This document shows, one piece after another, positions 57,401 through 64,000 of a stretch of DNA of 64,000 nucleotides. The notes beneath the pieces are model-generated. The model was not told the DNA's origin and searched no databases. It saw only the letters and a list, made by a program, of their open reading frames with translations. Position numbers and translations under genes: made by a program. Within the stretch, counting starts at the first letter, position 1; every line of letters begins with the position of its first letter. Origin of the DNA: Sceloporus undulatus (taxonomy: Eukaryota > Chordata > Lepidosauria > Squamata > Phrynosomatidae); assembly GCF_019175285.1 (NCBI RefSeq), contig NC_056527.1, positions 112,479,451-112,543,450 on the forward strand. The letters run 5' to 3'.

Positions 57401-59591
57401 GTGCTGACGACAGGCCTCAGGCTGGGAGGCTAATGCAAAAGAGGATTAGTGTCTGCTAATTGGTGATCATTATCTGCTGGGAAAGCCCATGATTCTGAAT
57501 GGTTTTCCATTTGCATTTGCTGAGTCCTCATTTTGCTATTCCTCAGAAGTGGTAGCCAAATTTTGTTCACTTTAAGGGTTTCCAGTTGAAATTATTCAGA
57601 TGTTTGTGGATTTCAATGGCTTCCCTGTGCATCCTGACATGGTAGTGGTTGGCATGGTCCAGAATTTCGGTGTTTTCAAACAGTATTTTATGCCCAGGAT
57701 GGTTTGTGGCATGTTCTGCTACTGGTGATTTTTCTGGCTGGCCCAGTCTGCAGTGTCTCTCATGTTCCTTGATTCTTGTTTGCACACTGCGTTTGGTGGT
57801 CCCTATGTAGACTTGTCTGCAGCTGCATGGTATGCGGTAAACTCCTGCAGCTGTGAGAGGGTCTCTCTGGTCCTTGGCTGAGCAAAGCATTTGCTGGATT
57901 CTCTTTGTCGGTTTGCTGGCGAAACGTCAGGAAGAAAATCTTCTGGAACATGGCCACATAGCCCGAAAAACCCACAAAAAACCATGGATGCCAGCCAAGA
58001 ATGCCTTCCACTTCACATCACATCTGAGTATTCCTTACCTAAGGAAACCCTATGAAAGTCATGGGGTCTCCATACATTGACAGATGACTTGAAGATACAT
58101 GCATATATACACACACAGTGAGCCCCAGATTCCAGTATTCTAGGAGAGGATGAAAAAAACCCAGTTATTCATTTACTCTGCAACATGATGGTAAGCTTGA
58201 GCTGGCTCTACTTAAACTTGGGAATCTTGATAAACATATTTGAATTATCATTTGGGTTGTGTACCAATTACATGACAGCCAACGTGGTGTGGCGGTTTGT
58301 GTGCTGGACTACAATTCTGGAGACCAGGATTCGATTCTCTGCTCAGCCATGAAAGCACCTTGGACAAGTCACATACTCTCAGCCTCAGGGGAGGATAATA
58401 GCAAACCTCATCTGAACAAATCTTGCCAATAAAACCCCATGATAGGTTCACTTAAGGATTATTATAAATCAAAAATGACTTGGAGGCACACAACAACACA
58501 TCTTACATGACATATTCCCATGGCATTTCAAACAGGTTGCATGACAGAATCCTACAAGCACTGATTCCAGGTAGACCCCTGCGTTTGTTGAGGAGCAAAG
58601 AAGTGGTGGTGGTGGTGAGATAATAGGTTGGCAATGAGACAGCTCACTGAATCTGTCTCTCTTTCTAGATTCTGCCATCTGCTCAAGCTGCCCAGAAGGT
58701 CAATGGCCGGATAAAGGGCAGACAAAGTGTCTGCCCAAAAAGGAATTATTTCTGCCTTTCCATGAGCCTCTGGGGGTCATCTTGGCCAGTACTTCTGTCT
58801 GTGGCTCTCTTCTGCCTGTCGTGATCCTCACCCTCTTCATTGCACATCGAGAAACCCCACTGGTTCGGGCCAACAGCTGTGAGCTGAGCTACCTGCTTCT
58901 GTTTGGGTTGGCACTTAGTTCACTTTGCTGCCTGCTGTTCCTTGGACAACCCACCCACAGAGCCTGCTTGTTGCGCCAAGTGGCCTTTGGCATGACTTTT
59001 GCCCTCTGTCTCTCTTGCATCCTGGCCAAGACCCTACTGGTGGTGGCAGCGTTCAGGGCAATTCGGCCTGGTGGCCTCTCAAGGGTTTGGCTCAATTCCC
59101 GGATGTCCTATGCTGTTATTCTGCTGGGTTGCCTTATCCAGTTGCTGTTATGCACAACATGGTTTGTGGTCTCCCCTCCCTCCCTCAAGAGAGACCCACA
59201 CACTCTATCCAATGCCATCACCCTGTCATGCGATGAAGGTTCACCCACTGCTTTCTGGGGCATGCTGGCTTACCTGGGCTTGCTGGCTGGGCTCAGCTTA
59301 ACAGGAGCTTTCTTGGCACGAAATCTCCCTGAGGCCTTCAATGAAGCATCTCTGATCTGTTTCAGTTTATTGGGTTGCTTCGGGGTTTGGCTGGCATTTG
59401 TTCCTGCTTACCTTACATCCCGAGGACGTTATGCAGCGGCTACAGAAGCTTTTGCTATCCTTGCCTCCAGTTTAGCCTTGCTTAGTGGGATGTTTCTCCC
59501 TAAGTGTTATATCTTATTGTTTTGCCCCCAGCTGAACAACAGAAGGTTCCTTATGAGATCAGAGAAACACTTGACATTTAAGTCGTTGTAA
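48198..59591 (+). CDS. Type-2 vomeronasal receptor-like family C GPCR (six exons)
   Basis: V2Rs are pheromone or peptide receptors of vomeronasal neurons, acting at the plasma membrane through G proteins. Joining 48198-48493, 50016-50307, 52689-53495, 54809-55030, 56220-56343 and 58669-59591 gives 887 codons plus TAA, with all junctions in phase and no stop. The order is: signal peptide (about residues 1-19), Venus-flytrap ligand domain with [21 protein letters not shown] and FPSFFRTIP, cysteine-rich domain in exons 5-6 ([17 protein letters not shown]), and seven-helix domain in exon 6 with [21 protein letters not shown] and [20 protein letters not shown] lies near the end, and the C-tail is short. 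The 124-bp exon 5 and large exon 3 are typical of V2Rs. Introns carry many repeats, but the exons look intact. CaSR or taste receptors are less likely: no long tail, and V2R-type motifs. Confidence 0.93.
48740..49060 (+). mobile_element. L2-type LINE, C-terminal fragment, in V2R intron 1
   Basis: Plus-strand pieces [20 protein letters not shown] and a preceding FWNSLP-like stretch match the end of L2 reverse transcriptase. Broken by stops. Confidence 0.55.
49216..49544. mobile_element. Palindromic DNA element in V2R intron 1
   Basis: About 329 bp. The left arm TTATCACACTAGATGAACC and the right arm's complement TTATCACACTAGATGAATC match, and pairing goes on through GGATTTAAAAGTAGAAAA to a short loop near 49376. 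The element at 54090-54406 shares the TTATCACAC end. Confidence 0.7.
49699..49890 (+). mobile_element. tRNA-derived SINE, diverged
   Basis: GGAGTGTTAAGACTAGGACT, CTTCAGATCCCTGCTTAAAC and a degraded tail. Confidence 0.6.
50016..50307 (+). CDS. V2R exon 2
   Basis: 292 bp after acceptor TTTCCCCCAG. It encodes [18 protein letters not shown], then [15 protein letters not shown] and [11 protein letters not shown]. The donor is CAG|GTAGGA, phase 0. Confidence 0.93.
50340..51240 (+). mobile_element. CR1-like LINE 3' end split by a hAT MITE, V2R intron 2
   Basis: The LINE translation gives [13 protein letters not shown]. The DNA has TTGAACATTAAAAGGAACTT and later TTCAAAAAGAGGCTGGATAG. The hAT element occupies 50730-51102, and LINE sequence continues on both sides. 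Confidence 0.65.
50730..51102. mobile_element. hAT MITE with perfect 8-bp target duplication
   Basis: 373 bp. The left end is CAGGGGTAGGCAACCTTTTT. The right end is TTGCCTACCCCTG. GTCTAGAG flanks both sides (50722-50729 and 51103-51110), as expected for hAT. The interior has a CpG-rich block (CGGCGGCAATTGGCGGCAGG) and a poly-A-rich block. No transposase frame. Confidence 0.9.
51756..52191. mobile_element. Second hAT MITE of the same family, V2R intron 2
   Basis: 436 bp. The ends match 50730-51102. CATTAAAT flanks both sides (51748-51755 and 52192-52199). It differs from the first copy by a longer middle with extra CCTTGCC-type units. Confidence 0.9.
52355..52656 (+). repeat. Unclassified 300-bp repeat family, full length, V2R intron 2
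   Basis: CTCCCAACTGTGCAAGTTTG, TTGAAATGTCCCAGTTTCTC, GGAAACTGAGTTCATGGTGC, CATCTTGACCATACTCTGAT and TTTTCATCTGTGAAAAGTTA. It ends about 33 bp before the exon 3 acceptor. Confidence 0.6.
52689..53495 (+). CDS. V2R exon 3: main part of the Venus-flytrap domain
   Basis: 807 bp, 269 codons, after acceptor TTTTGGTGCTCAG. It encodes [59 protein letters not shown] and [11 protein letters not shown], and ends FSPWK at donor AAG|GTACGA. It has N-glycosylation sequons NGS and NQS. An interspersed repeat ends only about 33 bp upstream. Confidence 0.95.
53690..53890 (-). mobile_element. CR1 LINE 3' fragment, V2R intron 3
   Basis: GTTGAACAGCTTTTACTGTC, AGGAAGTTCTTTTTAATGTT and TTTGCTCCATTTTCTACATG are the complement of the CR1 3' region. 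Confidence 0.65.
54090..54406. mobile_element. Palindrome-ended DNA element, V2R intron 3
   Basis: 317 bp. The left end GGAGTTTATCACAC and the right end GTGTGATAAACTCC are perfect complements over 14 bp. AAG lies next to both ends. The arms are otherwise diverged. It has the TTATCACAC motif in common with 49216-49544. Confidence 0.65.
54809..55030 (+). CDS. V2R exon 4
   Basis: 222 bp after acceptor CAACCCCAG. It encodes [20 protein letters not shown], then [12 protein letters not shown] and [11 protein letters not shown]. The donor is GAG|GTAAGG, phase 0. Confidence 0.94.
55366..55578. mobile_element. Palindromic MITE, common family, V2R intron 4
   Basis: GCATGCATCTACATCTTAG at the left and GCATTATTTCTACAATGTAG near the right, with GGGATTTGTAGTTTTGTGAG inside. 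Confidence 0.7.
55620..56219. other. V2R intron 4, nothing recognised
   Basis: No clear repeat up to the exon 5 acceptor. Confidence 0.5.
56220..56343 (+). CDS. V2R exon 5: cysteine-rich domain
   Basis: 124 bp after acceptor CTACCTTAG. It encodes [19 protein letters not shown], then [17 protein letters not shown]. Seven cysteines here and three at the start of exon 6 cover the nine-cysteine domain of family C receptors. Confidence 0.95.
56975..57191. mobile_element. Palindromic MITE inside the 5S-SINE
   Basis: Ends GGCTGTATTTGCACTGCAG and, as complement, GGCTGCATCCAGACTGCAG. The exact SINE/MITE border is blurred because GTATTT also fits the SINE. Confidence 0.75.
57231..58016 (-). mobile_element. 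Penelope-like element remnant with GIY-YIG endonuclease
   Basis: 786 bp with a 12-bp target duplication ATCACATCTGAG (57219-57230 and 58017-58028). The minus-strand frame at 57567-57890 encodes about 107 residues with [15 protein letters not shown], then [10 protein letters not shown], the GIY-YIG endonuclease domain that Penelope-like elements carry after the reverse transcriptase. Terminal repeats are inverted: 57235-57310 pairs with about 57912-57986 (TTTCGCCAGCA and TGCTGGCGAAACG). The reverse transcriptase is missing (5' truncation), so it cannot move by itself. Confidence 0.85.
58281..58498 (+). mobile_element. tRNA-derived SINE, V2R intron 5
   Basis: GGAGACCAGGATTCGATTCT (B box), GAACAAATCTTGCCAATAAA and GACTTGGAGGCACACAACAA. 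It is a nearly complete copy. Confidence 0.75.
58669..59591 (+). CDS. V2R exon 6: seven-transmembrane domain
   Basis: 923 bp after acceptor CTCTCTTTCTAG. It begins [18 protein letters not shown], then the first helix (about 58782-58850), [36 protein letters not shown], and [20 protein letters not shown]. It ends [11 protein letters not shown] with TAA at 59589-59591. There is no internal stop. Confidence 0.96.
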
Positions 59592-59602
59592 AGCAGAAAT
59601 AC

Positions 59603-59658
59603 ATTGGGCCATTTGTATCTGCTGGGGTTTGGTTCCAGGACCCCCCTGGATGTTTCTT
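59603..59658 (-). mobile_element. Tigger-like fragment in the V2R 3' flank
   Basis: TATCTGCTGGGGTTTGGTTC, then CAGGACCCCCCTGGAT, is the right end of the family at 42612-42839. It starts 12 bp after the V2R stop codon, so it is probably in the 3' untranslated region. Confidence 0.6.
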
Positions 59659-59690
59659 TTTAAAAGAGTGATATATATTTATTAAAACAA

Positions 59691-59696
59691 TTTCAG
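59691..59696 (+). terminator. Possible V2R polyadenylation signal (ATTAAA)
   Basis: A variant hexamer about 100 bp after the stop codon, in an AT-rich stretch. It is unproven and other sites may be used. Confidence 0.3.
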
Positions 59697-59699
59697 AAA

Positions 59700-60989
59700 G
59701 CAAACAGGTACATTTTGAAACTTTCTTTCCAAGGAGGAACCCCTCTGTACCTACATCTCATGGCAGCTTTCCATGTAATTTTCAGGACAATCACTTACTC
59801 TGTCCACAGAAACATTCCAAAAATTAATCCAGTTACTCAGAAGAGGCACACAGTATAGTCTTCTCAAGATCATACCAGTTTAGACTACAAACAAGATTTA
59901 CATTTTGAAGGTTGCTTCATGTTAAAAATAATCCACAATCTGAAAATGTTTTCTTTATTGTTCTGCCATCAAAAGCTCACTGCTCTATAGAGCTGACTAT
60001 TAGCAGAAAGAAACCTGTCAGATAGTGATCTGCTCCGGAATAATTTCCACTACTGGAATCATCATCGTCAAGCAAAGCCACAACTCCGCTTTATAGATAC
60101 AGAAGGATTATTCCATCAATGCTAGATATATTCTCAATCCAGTAGGTATTTACAGACATATTTATGTGGAGAGCTTTGTTTGGACGCCGTCCAGGATGTT
60201 TTACCTGGGGAGGAAAAAAAGACTTTTAAAAATAAGAACAAAGAAACCTGGCAGGCAAAGTGTCTCTCTGTCTTTTTTATCAATTCACATTCTCTATTTC
60301 TTATTATTGCTTGTGGATATTTGGCCAGCCATAATATTTGTCTGGCTCGGAGATTGTGGGAGCTATACCCCCCCCCCAAAAAAAAAGAATAATTGTTCTA
60401 CATCTAGACAGCTAAAATGTTGTGATCATGGCTTCTTTATTTTGATCTGACAGATTATGGAATTTGGTTTTTGTTGAAAAATTCTTCTCAACTAAACATT
60501 CTCTTTACATCCCCTACTGGCAAAAGGACTTAAGAAGGTTTTTATGCATGACTCTATGCATACTGTCTTTCTGGAACTTTCCCTATTTGCTCAATCACCT
60601 TTTGTAATGGATGGTGATCAATGTATCTGTGTATCTAAGCAACCACACCAGGTGACCAGACAAGCTTTCAGGTACATCTGCAACCATTTAAAACCCTTTT
60701 GCTTTTGTTGGAGGCAGAAAACCTCAAAGAGTTAAGCCTCCTACCCCCCCCCCTCGCCTCTAAATTTCAAGATACAGTGGGCCCGATACCCTTCATTGTT
60801 ACTCCAGTCTCATTAAACACAATTGTGTAGCAAAATGAACAAATTATGCTCAAAAATTTACAGCATAGACTCCAATCACATATGGAAAGAGAGTTGCCAG
60901 AAGTCCAACTAGGCACTAGGGACCACATTACAAACATATGATGGATAATGGAGCAAGCCAAAGAATTCCAGGGCGAAAAAATGAGCATT
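59700..60989. other. Downstream of V2R, nothing recognised
   Basis: I see no named repeat. A possible splice-like site on the minus strand near 60204 was considered and not accepted. Confidence 0.45.
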
Positions 60990-61395
60990 TGATTTATAGT
61001 TTATAGCAAGGCCTTGACTGCATAGATCATGAAAAGCTATGGAATGCTCTTGAAGAAATGGGAGTCCCACTACAATATTTTATAGTCCTGATGAGGTATC
61101 TGTACTTAGGACAAGAGGGTACTGTAAGAAAAGAATATGGAGAAACAGAATGGTTCCCAACTGGCAAAAGGGTCAGGCAAGCCTATATTTAATCGCCCTA
61201 TCTGTTCAACTTGTATGCAGAAAATATACATAGCACAGGTTTAGACATGGAAGAGGAGGAATGAAGACAGGAGGAAGAAACATCAACAACCTAAGATATG
61301 CAGAATCACAGACTTGCAACAATCACTAAAGAAATTAAGAAGAAAATGCAGTCTAACTTTAAACATAAAGAAAACAAAAATAATGATCTCCAGGC
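60990..61395 (+). mobile_element. RTE (BovB-like) LINE, reverse transcriptase core
   Basis: The frame reads YSKALTA, then a shift to DHEKLWNALEEMGVPLQYF, LYLGQEGTVRKEYGETEWFP, and later NINNLRYAE, LTLNIKKTKIM. These are RTE/BovB reverse transcriptase blocks. The YADD motif is damaged (YAE) and several frame changes exist, so it is dead. Confidence 0.75.
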
Positions 61396-61649
61396 CCAGT
61401 CCTCCACCTAATGTTTCCCTATGCTATCCCATCTTCTGTAAATGCTTTCTTTTACATGAAACAAACAAACAAACAAAAAAACTAGTGACAGGAATACAAC
61501 ATCAGGTATTCTTTTTCACAGCTATACACAGAGGTTGTTTGAACAAGTGAGGCTTAAATTGTTCTGTATTTACTAAGTAGATTTGCAGTATAAATGAGGA
61601 CACACATGAACCCGTTGAAAAGCCCACTCCATGCTCTCTTACTGTTCTG

Positions 61650-61980
61650 ACTTGACAGGGACAGTCTCTTGTCATTCCACATTAAAATATCCTAGTTTCT
61701 CTCTCTTTCCCCCACTTTCCCCCTTCATCCTGGTTTACTTAAATTGCTGCAAACTGAGTTCAAAATGCAAAAACAGTTTGCAGTTAATTAACTTAGTAGG
61801 GGGAAAAGGAGAGGAGGGATGGAGTCTTGCCTTTTCCATTAGGCGCAGACAAAAGCAAACTGCTGCAGCCTCTGTCTCGCGTGTTCTTCCTCATTCATAC
61901 GTTTTGCCATTTTGCCCACACTGATGTTGCACAGCCTCATCTGTCCCAGTTTTCATCTATGAGGTGTTGAAGGGTATACC
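61650..61980 (+). repeat. Unclassified 300-bp repeat family, near full length
   Basis: GACAGGGACAGTCTCTTGTC, GCTGCAAACTGAGTTC, AGACAAAAGCAAACTGCTGC and TTTTCATCTATGAGGTGTTG. Confidence 0.6.
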
Positions 61981-62139
61981 ACCCTTTGAAGGTACACCTT
62001 TCTGTCTCTGCCCCAATTTTCCATTGTTTCCCAAAACTGAACTGCACTGGAAGCTGAATGGTCACAAGAAGCTGAATATGTTCAAATAAAAAGAGAGAAA
62101 AGAGTTTGTTCCCGCTCCCTCCAATCTGACCTCCATCAC

Positions 62140-62248
62140 CTGCTCTGACTGTCAAACGGTCATATTGCTGGGCTGCCACCTGGTTTGGCAATTTATCAGG
62201 GTAATCCATAGCAGAATTATCAATCCATTTCCAGGGTGCTGCTGTGTC
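62140..62248 (-). CDS. Possible exon of an unknown minus-strand gene
   Basis: 109 bp between an acceptor-like TTTTTAG and a donor-like CAG|GTGATG. The open frame across it reads DTAAPWKWIDNSAMDYPDKL, then PNQVAAQQYDRLTVRA. WKWIDNSAMDY is reminiscent of the WxWxD region of C-type lectin-like domains, but the rest does not fit that fold by eye. No partner exons were found in the window. It may be a chance frame or a lone exon of a gene to the right. Confidence 0.25.
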
Positions 62249-62250
62249 CT

Positions 62251-62827
62251 AAAAATTCAGAAATTAAAAATAAAATAACAAAAACAAGTTAGTTTTTGAA
62301 AACCAGAAGAGGCCCTTGATTGAACAATTAAGGTAAAAATCCTGTACCCTTGGGCTGGTTAATGTATGGCTCACCAAATGTTATTGCGCTGTAACTGCCA
62401 TCATTCCCAATTTTTGCTTATGCCGCTAAGATATGCCACATGATGCCCACCCATCATTTTGGAAGTAAGCCCCATTGATTGCGCAGCCATATGGCTGAGT
62501 GGATACATAAAGGATAGCACTAGAGAGCTAACACAGGGCTTTCCGGACTATCCAGAGGGAGCAAACATGCTGGGAAAGGCTAGTCACATACAGAGCTTGG
62601 TAAGGTTACTTTTTATGCACTACAGCTCCCAAAATCCCTCAGACACCATGGCCAATGGCAAGTGAAAAGCCCCACAATGGCTGTGCCAGCTGGAAGATTC
62701 TAAGAATTCTAGTCCAATAGAAGTAAAATTTCCTGGTTGTGGTACAACAGGAGTTTCCTAGGTTGGAAACTCTAATGCAAATAATCACAGCTGCAGTGAT
62801 GGTAGTACGAACCAGTTTAGGAAGCTT
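62251..62827. other. Intergenic, nothing recognised
   Basis: Includes a CTACAGCTCCCAAAATCCCTC block that is probably a decayed MITE centre. Confidence 0.4.
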
Positions 62828-62882
62828 ATTGTTGTTGTTATGTGCCTTTGTTTCCAACTTATGGCAACCCTAAGGTGAACCA
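62828..62882 (-). mobile_element. tRNA-derived SINE, 3' end only
   Basis: TTGTTGTTGTTATGTGCCTT, CAACTTATGGCAACCC and AAGGTGAACC on the plus strand. It is cut off by the CR1 LINE. Confidence 0.6.
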
Positions 62883-62884
62883 TG

Positions 62885-64000
62885 GAAGTGACCATGTTCT
62901 CCTGGAGTTTGTTATACAGTGGAAAGGAGAAGCCAGGCATAGTCAGACACGCATTCTAAACTTTAGGAAAGCTGATTTTAGTAAACTTAAAGAAATACTG
63001 AGTGTGATCCCATGGTCAACAATACTAAAAGAGAAGCGAGTTCAGGACGGATGGGAGTTTCTCAAAAGTGAGATACTGAAGGCACAATTTCAAACAGTTC
63101 CAGTGAGAAAGAAAAATGGGAGGTGTCTCAAGAAACCAGGATGGATGACTAAGGAACTTTCAACTGAGCTAAGTTTTAAACGGAATATGTACAATAAATG
63201 GAAAAAGGGGGAAATCACAAAAAAGGAATTCAAAGAAATAGCAGGCATGTGTAGGGGTAAAGTCAGAAAAGCTAAAGCACAGAATGAACTCAGGCTTGCT
63301 AGAGAGGCTAAAAATAAAAGGGTCTTTTTTGGATATGTCCGCAGCAAAAGGAAGAAGGAAATTGTAGGGCCACTACGTGGAGAAGATGGCAAAATGCTAA
63401 CAGAAGACAGAGAAAAGGCAGAATTACTCAACACTTTCTTTGCCTCAGTCTTCTCAGAAAAGGAAAAGGGTGCTCAACCTGAGGATAATGGAGCAGAGGA
63501 CAGATTAGGGGAATTTCAGTACAAAATAAGTAAAGAGATAGTAGAGGAATACCTTGTTAATCTAAATGAATTTAAGTCTCCAGGACCAGATGAACTACAT
63601 CCAAAGGTATTAAAAGAACTGGCAAATGTAATATCAGAGCCATTGGCAATAATCTTTGAAAACTCCTGGAGAACAGGAGAGATCCCAGCAGACTGGAGGA
63701 GGGCAAACGTTGTCCCCATCTTCAAAAAGGAGAAGAAAGAGGATCCCAACAATTATCGTCCAGTTAGTCTGACATCAATACCAGGAAAGATTCTAGAGCA
63801 GATCATTAAATAGAGAGTCTGTGAACATCTAGAAGGCAATTCCATAATCACAAAAAGTCAACATGGGTTTCAGAGAAACAAGTCATGCCAGACAAATCTA
63901 ATCTCTTTCTTTGATAAAATTACCAGCTTGGTAGATGAAGGGAATGCTGTGGATATAGTATATCTTGATTTCAGTAAGGCCTTTGACAAAGTTTCCCATG
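62885..64000 (+). mobile_element. CR1-type LINE, endonuclease end to mid reverse transcriptase, runs off the window
   Basis: The open frame starts at the last motif of the apurinic endonuclease (SDHVLLEF). It continues through the linker (WMTKELSTELSFKRNMYNKW) to the reverse transcriptase, with LNTFFASVFSEKEK, SPGPDELHPKVLKEL, NNYRPVSLTSIPGK, and after the stop SQHGFQRNKSCQTNLI, then YLDFSKAFDKVSH. There is one in-frame TAG at 63811-63813, where most CR1 copies would have a Gln or similar codon. The 5' part of the element is missing because it abuts a SINE fragment. It is otherwise the best-preserved LINE in the window, so probably fairly young. Confidence 0.85.

Larger units (their letters stand above)
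56880..58118 (+). mobile_element. 5S-derived SINE carrying a MITE and a Penelope-like insertion
   Basis: The SINE head at 56880-56974 is close to 5S rRNA (GATCTTGGAAGCTAAGC, GGTTAGTACTTGGATGGGAG). It is split first by the MITE at 56975-57191, and again by the Penelope remnant at 57231-58016. The SINE resumes at 58017 with ATTCCTTACCTAAGGAAACC. The three layers lie in V2R intron 5. Confidence 0.75.

Noticed and set aside
60134-60210. Minus-strand acceptor-like CCTCCCCAG followed by a short open frame
   Set aside because: The same bases also look like a donor (CAG|GTAAAA), and the peptide matches nothing I know.
1-64000. CRISPR array, operon-like or phage-like system
   Set aside because: The window is vertebrate nuclear DNA with spliced genes. 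No spaced direct-repeat array or bacterial-type gene cluster was seen.

Overview
The window looks like nuclear DNA of a squamate reptile, probably a lizard. The evidence is an intact type-2 vomeronasal receptor gene of the kind abundant in squamates, and a dense mix of CR1, L2 and RTE (BovB-like) LINEs, tRNA- and 5S-rRNA-derived SINEs, a Penelope-like element, hAT, Tigger/mariner and Harbinger-like MITEs, and one very frequent palindromic MITE. The species itself cannot be read from the sequence.

Two protein-coding genes can be rebuilt exon by exon. FIS1 lies on the minus strand (start codon 43808, stop 25066). It has five exons with consensus GT-AG borders and predicts 152 residues, the length of human Fis1. 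Its GC-rich promoter (about 43809-44200) has ETS, NRF-1, CRE-like and CCAAT motifs, as expected for a nuclear gene serving mitochondria. The second gene is a V2R-type family C GPCR on the plus strand (48198-59591). Its six exons are in frame with each other and predict 887 residues with no internal stop. The two genes point away from each other, with about 4.4 kb between their start codons. They have no obvious shared function.

Layout: 1-25.0 kb is downstream of FIS1 and consists of repeats with no supported host gene. 25.0-43.8 kb is FIS1, whose 10.5-kb first intron is full of repeats. 43.8-48.2 kb is the FIS1 promoter, an AT-rich inverted-repeat tract and SINE/MITE copies. 48.2-59.6 kb is the V2R gene, whose introns hold two hAT MITEs with perfect 8-bp target duplications, two other foldback elements, and a composite in which a MITE and a Penelope-like GIY-YIG remnant sit inside one 5S-SINE. 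59.6-64 kb is repeat-rich, with one possible minus-strand exon of unknown origin, and ends inside a CR1 LINE that runs off the window.

I found no clear new multi-gene system. The most unusual items are the lone intact V2R beside FIS1, a near-perfect 233-bp palindrome about 90 bp upstream of a FIS1 splice acceptor, the Penelope/5S-SINE/MITE nest, several other insertions dated by target duplications, and an unclassified repeat of about 300 bp seen at eight or more sites. All repeat names rest on recognition by eye and not on a database search.
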